Shown: positions 1 to 7,063, numbered from the stretch's first letter. The stretch: DNA of 7,629 bases from Gammaproteobacteria bacterium (GCA_024679435.1 JAIBDK010000108.1:1-7629); one strand, 5' to 3'. The notes: generated from the sequence alone by a model not told the origin. Translations and numbers: made by a program.

Positions 1-1509
1 CGAGGAGCCAACGGGCAGCCAGGCGTCTTCAGAGGAAGGATCCAGCCCCCTGGAATAAACCATCCTATCTGCATGCACCCTGTCACAGGCCATCATTACA
101 GCATATTTAATAGCGTGCCCGGAAAAAGTAGATGCCGGTTTAATGGCAGTGCGAGAAATCATCAAAAAGCGTCCCCCGTCAGGAAACTCAGCGAGATCCC
201 GGGTAATTCGACCGGGAGTCTGAAAAGCCTCGAAAACCGGCCAGAGCGGACAAACATGCCCGTAGCGGGGAAGTGGCAACCTGGACAGAGGAAATCTTTT
301 GGAAACATATCCTGAAGGATCAACCCTCATGAATGCCAGCGGGATTCCCGCTTTGTTTGGCTTTTTAAGGCTCACCAACCTATGGCAGGCCTGTTCCCAT
401 CCAACATCATATTTTTGCGCCAGATACTCAATATCATATCCTTGCGATTCGGCGTCATTATAATAATCATCGTAGGGCATAACCACCGCAGCGGCAATAT
501 AGGAGGCAAGCGCACGTCCAGCCTGAGTGCGGACCGCGTGCGAACTCAATGCTGCGCCTTCCACCGCTCTCTCAATAACTTCAGAATACTGCAATTCCGC
601 GGCCAACCGGATAATCTGGAACCGCCTTGTTGCTCGGGTAGAACTGGGTAGAAAGTGCAAACTACCGGTTTCAGGATTAAACATGCTCTGATTTCGAAAC
701 GTGCCTGAGGTCCCGTCAACTTCGACATTATGCAGGACGGAAACTCCGTGGGTGTGCAACAGGTAATCAATTAATGCTCCCTCGGTATCCCGACGGTTAA
801 CTTTTTTAATTTCAGCCTGCAAATCCTGAGCAGCTTCTTCCAATTTTGGAAAATAGTTCTGATTCGATATGATAAATTCATCAACCTGCTCGGCAATCGC
901 TGCGGTGGGATTACTGGCTTTGTGAGTTTCAAAAAATGACACCAACTTCGTTGCATCATCCGTCAATTTGATACTTTCACTATCCAGAACCTGATGAAAC
1001 CGATTTCTCTGCTCCGGTTTAATTTGCTCTGTGTGATATAAAATTTCAGAAACCGAGCGAATAGAGGTTATATGATTCAACATACGATGGATCGAAGTTT
1101 GAAGCTGCGGATCCCGATTAATCCTATCATTCATATCAGAAAGTACTCTCCCCTGATCCAGATAAGACCTGTAAAGAGCAAGCATAACTCTGGCCCAGTC
1201 CGGATTGTGAGCCACCACTTTCTCGGCAAAGTCGGGCTCAAAAACCAGATTCGACAGAACAGGATCTGAAGGCACTTCTCTTAAGTCATCAGTCAGCCGT
1301 TGCTCAGCAGCTCCACTCAACATTTCGACATCCATGCCGAGCTCCAGAGCAAGCCTCTTGAGCAAATCCCCTCCTATACTACGCTTGTTTGACTCGATCA
1401 AATTCAGATAAGCGGGAGAAATTCCTAATTTCCGCGCGAGTGCCGCCTGAGTGAGATTCACTCGTTTTCGTTGCTCCTTGATTTTAAATCCAACTACGCT
1501 CGTCGACAC
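1..1509 (-). CDS. ScfR-type short-chain fatty acyl-CoA responsive transcriptional regulator (C-terminus beyond window)
   Basis: A single open frame of 503 codons reads on the minus strand from a GTG at 1509 to the window edge with no stop. The GTG is preceded by AGGGGGA (1514-1520) at 5-nt spacing; the product begins MSTSVVGFKIKEQRKR. Residues ~7-62 form an XRE/Cro-type helix-turn-helix (TQAALARKLGISPAYLNLIE at 20-39). The middle resembles ImmA/IrrE (M78), but the HExxH position reads RLAAE (301-305), so zinc peptidase activity is unlikely. MPYDDYY (from 344), RVDPSGYVSKRF (395-406) and HVCPLWPVFEAFQTPGRI (from 418) are hallmarks of the DUF2083/ScfR C-terminal domain. Known relatives are RamB and PrpR of actinobacteria and PccR of Rhodobacter, which control glyoxylate, methylcitrate or propionyl-CoA genes in response to acyl-CoAs. 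The family's terminal cysteine-rich segment would lie left of position 1. Divergent placement suggests it controls the importer, by inference. Family assignment is confident; the ligand is unknown. Confidence 0.88.
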   Translation of the reverse strand, partial: MSTSVVGFKIKEQRKRVNLTQAALARKLGISPAYLNLIESNKRSIGGDLLKRLALELGMDVEMLSGAAEQRLTDDLREVPSDPVLSNLVFEPDFAEKVVAHNPDWARVMLALYRSYLDQGRVLSDMNDRINRDPQLQTSIHRMLNHITSIRSVSEILYHTEQIKPEQRNRFHQVLDSESIKLTDDATKLVSFFETHKASNPTAAIAEQVDEFIISNQNYFPKLEEAAQDLQAEIKKVNRRDTEGALIDYLLHTHGVSVLHNVEVDGTSGTFRNQSMFNPETGSLHFLPSSTRATRRFQIIRLAAELQYSEVIERAVEGAALSSHAVRTQAGRALASYIAAAVVMPYDDYYNDAESQGYDIEYLAQKYDVGWEQACHRLVSLKKPNKAGIPLAFMRVDPSGYVSKRFPLSRLPLPRYGHVCPLWPVFEAFQTPGRITRDLAEFPDGGRFLMISRTAIKPASTFSGHAIKYAVMMACDRVHADRMVYSRGLDPSSEDAWLPVGSS

Positions 1510-1537
1510 ACAATCCCCCTAATGGTGAAAGAACAAA

Positions 1538-1556
1538 ATTGTAAATTATTTACAAT
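1538..1556. promoter_or_regulatory. Candidate operator: perfect 9-1-9 palindrome
   Basis: ATTGTAAAT, a central T, then ATTTACAAT: a perfect inverted repeat of 9-nt arms. It lies 29 nt upstream of the regulator start and overlaps the TTTACA of a possible plus-strand promoter. Related ScfR regulators (RamB, PccR) are described as recognising TTTGCAAA-like sites; TTTACAA/TTGTAAA is similar but not identical. The position fits autoregulation and control of the divergent importer. The symmetry is seen directly; the binding protein is inferred. Confidence 0.45.
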
Positions 1557-1653
1557 AAAAATTTAACTTAGTCGTATAATTAACATATTTAGACCAATTA
1601 ATACAACAACTTATTGCTAATATTAACAAATTGGCGTTAGACTCCACCCAGTT

Positions 1654-1683
1654 TTGTGTTAAGCGAGGGTTGCCTCATAAAAT
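1654..1683 (+). promoter_or_regulatory. Possible sigma-70 promoter for the importer
   Basis: TTGTGT (1654-1659) and TAAAAT (1678-1683) are separated by 18 bp. The -10 box matches consensus at 5 of 6 positions, the -35 box at only 3 of 6. Transcription would start near 1690, leaving a leader of about 50 nt before the TTG start at 1742. The weak -35 would suit a promoter needing an activator. This is one of several possible choices in the AT-rich region. Confidence 0.3.
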
Positions 1684-1741
1684 CGTCACCTGACACATTT
1701 CCTAACTTCGATAATCGAACTTAATCCTTGAGGATAAAAAA

Positions 1742-3097
1742 TTGAAACAACCAAAAATTAACCGCCGGGACGTCTTAAAGGGCGGAGCGGCTCTTGGCCT
1801 CGCAGGTGCGGCCCCCATGTTTTTCACACGGAATGCCTACGCAGCATCCTATCTAAATGATCCAGGCAACGCTGCCACGGTTACACTGGGCTTCAACGTC
1901 CCTCAAACCGGCGCTTATGCTGACGAAGGTGCGGATGAACTCCGCGCTTATGAGCTCGCAGTTCAACACATAAACGGCGAAGGTGACGGCGGCATGCTCA
2001 ACACTATGCAACCTTCGGCATTAAAAGGAAATGGCATCCTCGGTAAAAAAGTAGAGTATGTAACGGGTGATACACAAACCAAGTCTGATGCTGCACGGGC
2101 TTCTGCAAAGCGTATGATCGAGAAAGATGGCGCTGTAATGATTACGGGGGGCTCATCGTCAGGTGTTGCGATCGCTGTGCAAGGCTTATGTCAGGAAGCT
2201 GGCGTTATTTTCATGGCGGGTTTAACCCACTCTAACGACACAACAGGTAAAGATAAGCGTCGCAATGGATTTCGCCATTTCTTTAATGGCTACATGTCAG
2301 GTCAGGCATTAGGCCCGGTATTGGAAAAAGCATACGGTAAAGAGCGTAATGCCTATCACCTTACCGCCGACTACACCTGGGGCTGGACACAGGAAGCTTC
2401 TATTAAGGCGTCCACAGAAAATATCGGCTGGAAAACAAACAATACCGTAAAAACTCCGGTTGGTGCTGGCGACTTTAGCCAGTACATTACTCCGGTACTA
2501 AACTCAGGTGCTGATACTCTTATCCTGAATCACTACGGTAAAGATATGATCAACTCACTGACCCAGGCGGTTCAGTTTGGTCTGCGCGACAAAAACGTGA
2601 ACGGCAATGATTTCGTTATCGTAGTTCCACTTTACTCTCGTCTGATGGCACAAGGTGCCGGCGAAAATGTTAAGGGTATCTTTGGCTCAACCAACTGGCA
2701 CTGGTCATTACCAGATGAAGGAAGTCAGGCATTTGTTAAGTCCTTTGGGCAAGCTTACGGCTTCCCACCCTCACAGGCAGCTCACACTTGTTACGTTCAG
2801 GCGCTTCTATACGCTGATGCCTGCGAACGTGCCGGTACTTTTATGCCTTGTGAAGTAGTCGGGGCGCTCGAAGGTCATAAGTTTGACGGTATGGGCAACG
2901 GTCCAACCGAATATCGCGCTGAAGATCACCAGTGCTTCAAAGATGTACTGGTTGTAAAAGGTAAAGAGAACCCATCATCACAATTCGACGTACTGGAAGT
3001 TGTAGAGGTTACACCTCGTGCTCAGGTAGAGTATGCTCCAGACAACGAATTCTTTGCTGGTGGCGACCTTGGTCCATGTAACAACGGATCAGCTTAA
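1742..3097 (+). CDS. Tat-exported periplasmic solute-binding protein of a HAAT/Liv-type ABC importer
   Basis: This 451-residue protein is the periplasmic receptor of the importer encoded downstream. It starts at a TTG preceded by GAGGA (1730-1734) at 7-nt spacing; no in-frame ATG fits the signal peptide better. The N-terminus is a twin-arginine leader: NRRDVLK (7-13), a hydrophobic stretch, then AYA|AS with likely cleavage after residue 34. The mature part begins with a beta strand and GFNVPQTGAYADEG, typical of Peripla_BP_6 (type I, LivJ/UrtA/AmiC-like). GGSSSGVAIA (136-145) lies where family members contact ligand. At 451 aa it is longer than E. coli LivJ/LivK (~370), closer to urea- or amide-binding members. 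Six cysteines occur in the mature protein. The substrate cannot be read from sequence; the ScfR neighbour hints at a short-chain acyl-related compound. Confidence 0.9.
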   Translation: MKQPKINRRDVLKGGAALGLAGAAPMFFTRNAYAASYLNDPGNAATVTLGFNVPQTGAYADEGADELRAYELAVQHINGEGDGGMLNTMQPSALKGNGILGKKVEYVTGDTQTKSDAARASAKRMIEKDGAVMITGGSSSGVAIAVQGLCQEAGVIFMAGLTHSNDTTGKDKRRNGFRHFFNGYMSGQALGPVLEKAYGKERNAYHLTADYTWGWTQEASIKASTENIGWKTNNTVKTPVGAGDFSQYITPVLNSGADTLILNHYGKDMINSLTQAVQFGLRDKNVNGNDFVIVVPLYSRLMAQGAGENVKGIFGSTNWHWSLPDEGSQAFVKSFGQAYGFPPSQAAHTCYVQALLYADACERAGTFMPCEVVGALEGHKFDGMGNGPTEYRAEDHQCFKDVLVVKGKENPSSQFDVLEVVEVTPRAQVEYAPDNEFFAGGDLGPCNNGSA

Positions 3098-3111
3098 TAT
3101 AGGTGACAGAC

Positions 3112-3145
3112 AAAGCGGGCGCTCTTTGGGGCGCCCGCTTTTTTT
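3112..3145 (+). terminator. Intrinsic terminator between binding-protein gene and permease genes
   Basis: AAAGCGGGCGC (3112-3122) pairs perfectly with GCGCCCGCTTT (3131-3141) around an 8-nt loop, and a run of seven T (3139-3145) follows at once. It is 14 nt past the binding-protein stop. It would let most transcripts end after the binding protein, giving more receptor than membrane components; downstream genes would depend on read-through or their own promoter. Confidence 0.9.
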
Positions 3146-3186
3146 GGCTACATAACAATATTTTTATTCTTTAGAGCACCCTAAAA

Positions 3187-4203
3187 GTGGACTCAATACT
3201 GCTACAAATACTCAACGGTCTGGACAAAGGTGGCGCATATGCCCTTATTGCCCTTGGTCTGACCCTTGCATTTGGCACTCTGGGAGTTGTCAATTTTGCC
3301 CACGGGGCTCTCTTCATGCTGGGTGCGTTCTGCGCAGTCAGCATTCAGAGCCTGCTGACACTGTCCAAAAAAGTAAAAGATGAAAGTGTGACATTCTTTG
3401 ACGCCTACAAGTAAGAACCTTATCTTGAGCTCTGGTTCGGTGATTTAGGCACTCAGATAATTGACTACGCAGTGCCGATATCCATTCTTGCTGCGATACC
3501 TATCATGCTTCTTATCGGACTCGCTATGGAACGAGGCCTAATCCGCCATTTCTATAAGCGAACCCACGCTGAACAAATACTTGTTACGTTTGGCCTGGCC
3601 ATTGTCATTCAGGAAATCATCAAGGCTAACTTTGGTGCTAATCCAATCCCAACTTCCGCACCTGATATTGTTGCAGGCAGTGCTAACATCGGTACTTTCC
3701 TGGGTCTTGGGGATGCCATCGTTTATCCGTGGTGGAGGTTAATCTATCTTACGTTTTCTCTAATGATCCTTGGCGGCGTTTTCGCGTTTTTACAATTTAC
3801 CACCTTCGGCATGGTTGTTCGTGCCGGTATGCACGACCGCGACATGGTGAATCTGCTTGGCATCAATGTAGAGCGCCGATTCACTATCGTATTTGGTCTC
3901 GCCGCAGTAGTGGCCGGGCTTGCCGGGGTTATGTATGCTCCTATACTGCCTCCCGACTATCACATTGGTATGGACTTTCTGGTGCTTTCATTTGTCGTCG
4001 TTGTTGTCGGCGGCATGGGATCTCTGGGCGGTGCTGTAGCCGCCGGCTTTTTGCTCGGCATACTGCAGTCCTTTGCTTCAATGAATGAAATCAAAAGTCT
4101 GTTTCCCGGAATTGACCAAATCATCATCTATCTGGTCGCTGTCGTCATACTGCTGGTCAGGCCACGCGGCCTGATGGGTCGCAAAGGCGTAATGGAGGAC
4201 TAA
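3187..4203 (+). pseudogene. livH: HAAT/Liv-type permease LivH, interrupted by an in-frame TAA (3412-3414)
   Basis: This is one of two inner-membrane permeases forming the translocation channel with LivM. The frame starts at GTG 3187 (weak AGAG ribosome site) and covers 338 codons. Codon 76 is TAA, splitting it into 75 residues and a remainder. Upstream of the stop, GLTLAFGTLGVVNFAHGALF (24-43) is the LivH N-terminal signature. Downstream, with no frame change, the read continues EPYLELWFGDLGTQIIDYAV, then ERGLIRHFYKR, QILVTFGLAIVIQE, the ATPase-coupling region near 208-230 (GMVVRAGMHDRDMVNLLGIN), GGMGSLGGAVAAG and a C-terminal LLVRPRGLMGRKG. Length and order match intact family members, so a single nonsense base change (or base-call error) is the simplest reading. 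Re-initiation is doubtful: the first GTG after the stop (3472) lacks a Shine-Dalgarno site and would lose the conserved N-terminal membrane segments. Neighbouring genes are intact. Confidence 0.85.
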
Positions 4204-4208
4204 GGGTT

Positions 4209-5324
4209 ATGAATATTATGAAAAGTGAAATCGGGATGATGGTGGTTTTTACAATTGTTATATTGACGATGCCGTTATGGCTTGCACCAATCGGAGCTGG
4301 TTATCCTGACCTCCTACAAAAATTCGCCATATTCGGATTGTTTGCGATTGGCTATAACATTTTATTTGGACTGACCGGTTATCTCTCATTTGGACATGCC
4401 GCTTTTCTAGGCATAGGATCCTATGCGGCAGTGTGGTCATTCAAACTATTAACCATGAATGTTCTCCCAGCAATTTTATTCGGGGTGGTTTGTTCTGGGA
4501 TTTTTGCTTTTTGCATCGGCTACGTTAGTCTCAGACGATCCGGCATATACTTCTCTATATTGACGTTGGCATTTGCTCAGATGTCCTATAACCTTGCATA
4601 CTCGGTACTGACTCCGATAACCAACGGAGAAACGGGTTTACAGCTGACAATTAATGATCCAAGAATTCTTGATGCCGCGGTAACTTCAGCCACAGGTCTA
4701 CCCTCAACGACGTTGTTTGGTTTAAGTATGAGCGGGTATTCCGGATTCTATTTTTGTGCGGTTGTATTGATTATCGGTTTCTTTATAGCACTTAGAATTA
4801 GTCGTTCGCCTTTTGGACTGGTTTTAAAAGGCATCAAGTCGAATCAGACACGAATGAAATATACGGGTTTCAATACCCGCCCCTATATGATCACCGCATT
4901 CGTCATTTCTGGAATGTACGCCGGTCTTGCGGGCTCTTTAATGGCCGTCACAGATCCGCTGGCGGGAGCGGAGAGGATGCAGTGGACTGCATCTGGTGAG
5001 GTGGTACTGATGACCATTCTCGGCGGCGCCGGCACATTGGTTGGCCCCGTGCTCGGTGCGGGATTAATCAAATACTTTGAAAACATTTTCTCGGCGTTTA
5101 ATGATAAGTCTTTACACGAACTGTTCAGTTTCCTTCCGGAAATACTGGAAAATGGCGTAGTTGCAATCATTCGCCCTTTTGTTGGCGAAGGCTGGCACCT
5201 GATGCTTGGCTTATTATTTATGTTAATCATTATTTTTCTACCCGGTGGCGTTATGAAAGGTATAGATCGGATAAAAACGAAATTCGGGTCTAAATCTGAA
5301 AAACCGGCGGAGCAATCCGAATGA
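4209..5324 (+). CDS. livM: HAAT/Liv-type ABC importer permease LivM
   Basis: The second inner-membrane permease, 371 residues, pairs with LivH to form the channel. The ATG at 4209 lies 5 nt after the livH stop; GGAGG (4194-4198) inside the end of livH is its likely ribosome site, and a second in-frame ATG at 4218 is a less likely start. The LivM signature NILFGLTGYLSFGHAAFLG occurs near residues 50-68. The cytoplasmic loop LRISRSPFGLVLKGIKSNQ, followed by a hydrophobic segment with ISGMYAGLAGSL, is the expected ATPase-contact region. GEVVLMTILGGAGTLVGPVLG and a final membrane segment ending LPGGVMKGI complete the family pattern. A short charged tail (KTKFGSKSEKPAEQSE) follows. Several hydrophobic helices are evident throughout. 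The stop overlaps the livG start by 4 nt (ATGA), indicating translational coupling. Confidence 0.93.
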   Translation: MNIMKSEIGMMVVFTIVILTMPLWLAPIGAGYPDLLQKFAIFGLFAIGYNILFGLTGYLSFGHAAFLGIGSYAAVWSFKLLTMNVLPAILFGVVCSGIFAFCIGYVSLRRSGIYFSILTLAFAQMSYNLAYSVLTPITNGETGLQLTINDPRILDAAVTSATGLPSTTLFGLSMSGYSGFYFCAVVLIIGFFIALRISRSPFGLVLKGIKSNQTRMKYTGFNTRPYMITAFVISGMYAGLAGSLMAVTDPLAGAERMQWTASGEVVLMTILGGAGTLVGPVLGAGLIKYFENIFSAFNDKSLHELFSFLPEILENGVVAIIRPFVGEGWHLMLGLLFMLIIIFLPGGVMKGIDRIKTKFGSKSEKPAEQSE

Positions 5325-6073
5325 GCGTAGAAGACACAGTTTTACATATTGCCGATGTACACAAAAGCTTTGGCGGTTTGCATGCATTGAGTGATATAGA
5401 CCTCAGCGTTCAGAAGGGTACAACTCATGCCATCATTGGTCCTAACGGGGCAGGAAAATCGACGCTCCTCAATGTCTGTATTGGCAGATTAATACCCGAC
5501 AGAGGGGCGGTCGTGTTCGACGGCAAGGAACTTACCGGGAAAAGTCCCCATGAAATTAATCAGGCCGGTGTCGCGCGGGTTTTTCAAACTCCGGAAATTT
5601 TTACGGATCTTACGGTGATGGATAACGTGATTGTTCCCATTCTTTCCAAGAAGGACGGCAGTTATAAATTTAATCCCATGCAAAATCTTGCTCATCGAAA
5701 AGATGCACGAGATCAAGCCATGGAATTGATTGAAGACGTTGGACTTCACCCTGATGACCACGCTGGAAGTTTGTCACGCGGCGACAAAAGGCGACTCGAG
5801 CTTGCAATGTGTTTGTCCCAACACCCAAAGTTATTGCTACTCGACGAGCCCACCGCGGGGATGTCTCGACACGATACTAACAGTACCATAGAACTTTTAA
5901 AGAAAATTAAGGAACGAGGCATGACAAAGGTAGTCATTGAGCACGACATGCACGTGGTATTTTCTCTGGCTGACAAAATTTCCGTCCTGGCAGAGGGTAA
6001 GATCATTGCCGAAGGAACCCCTGAAGAAGTCAAGGCAAATCCGGTTGTGCAGGAAGCCTATCTAGGCGGTTAA
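5321..6073 (+). CDS. livG: HAAT/Liv-type ABC importer ATP-binding protein LivG
   Basis: One of two cytoplasmic ATPases that power the importer, 250 residues. All nucleotide-binding motifs are present: Walker A GPNGAGKST (40-48), Q-loop glutamine 89 in VFQTPEIF, signature LSRGD (151-155, followed by KRRLELA), Walker B LLLLDEP (171-177) with catalytic Glu176, and switch histidine 208 in VIEHDM. The LSxGDKRRLE form of the signature is common in the LivG branch rather than the canonical LSGGQ. The C-terminal AEGTPEEVKANPVVQEAYLGG is diagnostic of LivG. The ATG shares 4 nt with the livM stop, so the start is well fixed. No motif residue is missing, so the ATPase looks functional. Confidence 0.95.
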   Translation: MSVEDTVLHIADVHKSFGGLHALSDIDLSVQKGTTHAIIGPNGAGKSTLLNVCIGRLIPDRGAVVFDGKELTGKSPHEINQAGVARVFQTPEIFTDLTVMDNVIVPILSKKDGSYKFNPMQNLAHRKDARDQAMELIEDVGLHPDDHAGSLSRGDKRRLELAMCLSQHPKLLLLDEPTAGMSRHDTNSTIELLKKIKERGMTKVVIEHDMHVVFSLADKISVLAEGKIIAEGTPEEVKANPVVQEAYLGG

Positions 6074-6099
6074 CCATAATTAAGCTTATAGACAATACA

Positions 6100-6819
6100 G
6101 TGAACAATAATAAAAGAAATTACTTCGAAGTAAACGATATTCATGCCTATTATGGTGAGTCATATATTGTTCAGGGCGTATCTCTGAATTTAAAAGAAAA
6201 TGAGATCATGGCGCTTCTGGGTAGAAACGGTGCCGGTAAAACATCCACGCTTAAGACCATTGCCCGAGCAGATAACCCGACACTCACAAGTGGGGAAATA
6301 TATCTAAACGGAGAATCCATCCATGACAAAAAAGGCTTTGAAGCCTCCAGGCTGGGAATTCAGTTAGTACCAGAAGACCGTAGAATTATTCCCGGCATGA
6401 CCGTGGAAGAAAATCTGGAGCTCGCTCAGGTAGCCGAACCTATTGGCTGGTCAATTGAGCGAATCTACGAGCATTTTCCGCGACTTGCCGAACGGCGTAA
6501 ACAGGAAGGAATCACTTTATCTGGGGGAGAACAGCAGATGCTGGCGGTAGCTCGTGCACTGGCTAGAGATATCAAACTTTTACTACTTGACGAACCCTAC
6601 GAAGGTCTGGCACCTGTAATCGTGCATGAAATCGAGCGTATACTTCTGCAAATCAAGGAACAGGGTATCACGACAATCATAGTCGAACAAAATGCCGTCG
6701 CCGCATTAAAGCTTGCAGACCGAGCGGTAATCCTCGATACAGGCGAGGTTGCTTTTTCCGGCACGGCCCAGGAAGTTCTCGATGATGAAGAATTGAGATT
6801 GAAGTATCTCGCCATCTAA
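6100..6819 (+). CDS. livF: HAAT/Liv-type ABC importer ATP-binding protein LivF
   Basis: The second cytoplasmic ATPase, 239 residues, forms a heterodimer with LivG. Motifs: Walker A GRNGAGKT (41-48), VPEDRRIIPGMTVEENL (90-106) after the Q-loop, signature LSGGEQQ (140-146), Walker B LLLLDEP (160-166) with Glu165, YEGLAPVIV, and VEQN (195-198), where the switch histidine is glutamine, as is normal for LivF. The family's usual opening EVNDIHAYYG begins at residue 10, so the GTG at 6100 gives an extra nine residues (MNNNKRNYF). An in-frame stop lies just upstream and no clear Shine-Dalgarno site is seen, so translation may be weak or depend on ribosomes leaving livG 26 nt away. It is the last gene of the transporter cluster. 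Confidence 0.94.
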   Translation: MNNNKRNYFEVNDIHAYYGESYIVQGVSLNLKENEIMALLGRNGAGKTSTLKTIARADNPTLTSGEIYLNGESIHDKKGFEASRLGIQLVPEDRRIIPGMTVEENLELAQVAEPIGWSIERIYEHFPRLAERRKQEGITLSGGEQQMLAVARALARDIKLLLLDEPYEGLAPVIVHEIERILLQIKEQGITTIIVEQNAVAALKLADRAVILDTGEVAFSGTAQEVLDDEELRLKYLAI

Positions 6820-6846
6820 CTAAACTGGGATTGTACGTCACCAAAC

Positions 6847-6883
6847 AAATAACAAACCCAGCACTAGGCTGGGTTTGTTATTT
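6847..6883. terminator. Symmetrical bidirectional terminator between livF and the rRNA operon
   Basis: AAATAACAAACCCAGC (6847-6862) and GCTGGGTTTGTTATTT (6868-6883) form a perfect 16-bp stem around a 5-nt loop (ACTAG). The base of the stem is A-rich on the left arm and T-rich on the right, so it can work in both directions. It lies 27 nt after the livF stop. For the rRNA operon it is the second terminator, directly after the duplicated 5S tail. Confidence 0.85.
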
Positions 6884-6884
6884 A

Positions 6885-6907
6885 AATGCCTGGCAATGAC
6901 CTACTTT
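6885..6907 (-). repeat. Duplicated 3' tail of 5S rRNA (orphan fragment)
   Basis: These 23 nt are identical to 7062-7084, the 3' end of the intact 5S gene plus its first flanking bases; start-to-start spacing is 177 bp. Read on the minus strand it covers AAAGTAGGTCATTGCCAGGC and the final AT. The match stops abruptly at 6908, and the 5' partner strand of the 5S closing helix is absent, so it cannot be a working 5S. It may be the remnant of a second 5S gene, of recombination between rRNA operons, or an attachment-site-like duplication. Confidence 0.88.
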
Positions 6908-7025
6908 GTGCGCATCATCCTGATACGCATCCCTGCGGGACTCGCTTACGCTCGCGAAAGATCGCTCCCGGCGATCTTTTCACAAACCATGTGCAATTGA
7001 GTGACGAATTACCAGAACACCAAAC
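6908..7025. other. Hairpin-rich spacer between 5S terminator and duplicated 5S tail
   Basis: No gene is recognised in these 118 nt. Two inverted repeats stand out: TGCGCATCA/TGATACGCA (6909-6917 with 6921-6929, one mismatch) and AAAGATCGC/GCGATCTTT (6957-6965 with 6971-6979, perfect 9 bp, loop TCCCG). CGCA-TCCC-TGCG (6926-6937) offers an alternative pairing that would compete with the first hairpin. The part from about 6909 to 6980 is more G+C-rich than its flanks. No tRNA fold or credible coding frame was found. Confidence 0.5.
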
Positions 7026-7051
7026 AAAAAAACCCCGCTCAAGGCGGGGTT
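7026..7051 (-). terminator. Intrinsic terminator of the rRNA operon
   Basis: On the minus strand AACCCCGC (7051-7044), loop CTTGA, then GCGGGGTT (7038-7031) form a perfect 8-bp GC-rich stem. The transcript then runs into seven U (7032-7026). It begins about 12 nt past the 5S 3' end, the expected place for the operon's terminator. Confidence 0.9.
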
Positions 7052-7063
7052 CTTCATGTTTAA

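Larger units (their letters stand above)
1510..1741. promoter_or_regulatory. Divergent AT-rich intergenic control region
   Basis: These 232 nt separate the regulator (minus) from the binding-protein gene (plus) and must hold both promoters. The half nearest the regulator is strikingly AT-rich (about 1531-1620). It contains the palindrome at 1538-1556 and a consensus-like TATAAT at 1575-1580 on the plus strand. That TATAAT has a TTTACA at 1549-1554, but the 20-bp spacer is too long for a confident sigma-70 call. No RNA gene or small coding frame with a convincing ribosome site is visible here. Confidence 0.6.

Noticed and set aside
546..959. Short minus-strand frames that could suggest a broken regulator
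   Set aside because: They lie in other frames. The true frame from 1509 to 1 is continuous, without a stop, and carries the family motifs in order.
73..1269. Plus-strand frames of 65-89 codons
   Set aside because: They lie antisense to the regulator, resemble no family, and lack convincing ribosome sites.
3412..3414. Recoding of the livH stop as selenocysteine or pyrrolysine
   Set aside because: The codon is TAA, not TGA or TAG, and no insertion-element-like hairpin is seen just downstream.
3415..3471. Possible frameshift in livH
   Set aside because: The frame before and after the TAA is the same (285 nt between the GTG at 3187 and the GTG at 3472), and the sequence between reads as sensible protein. 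It is a nonsense codon, not an indel.
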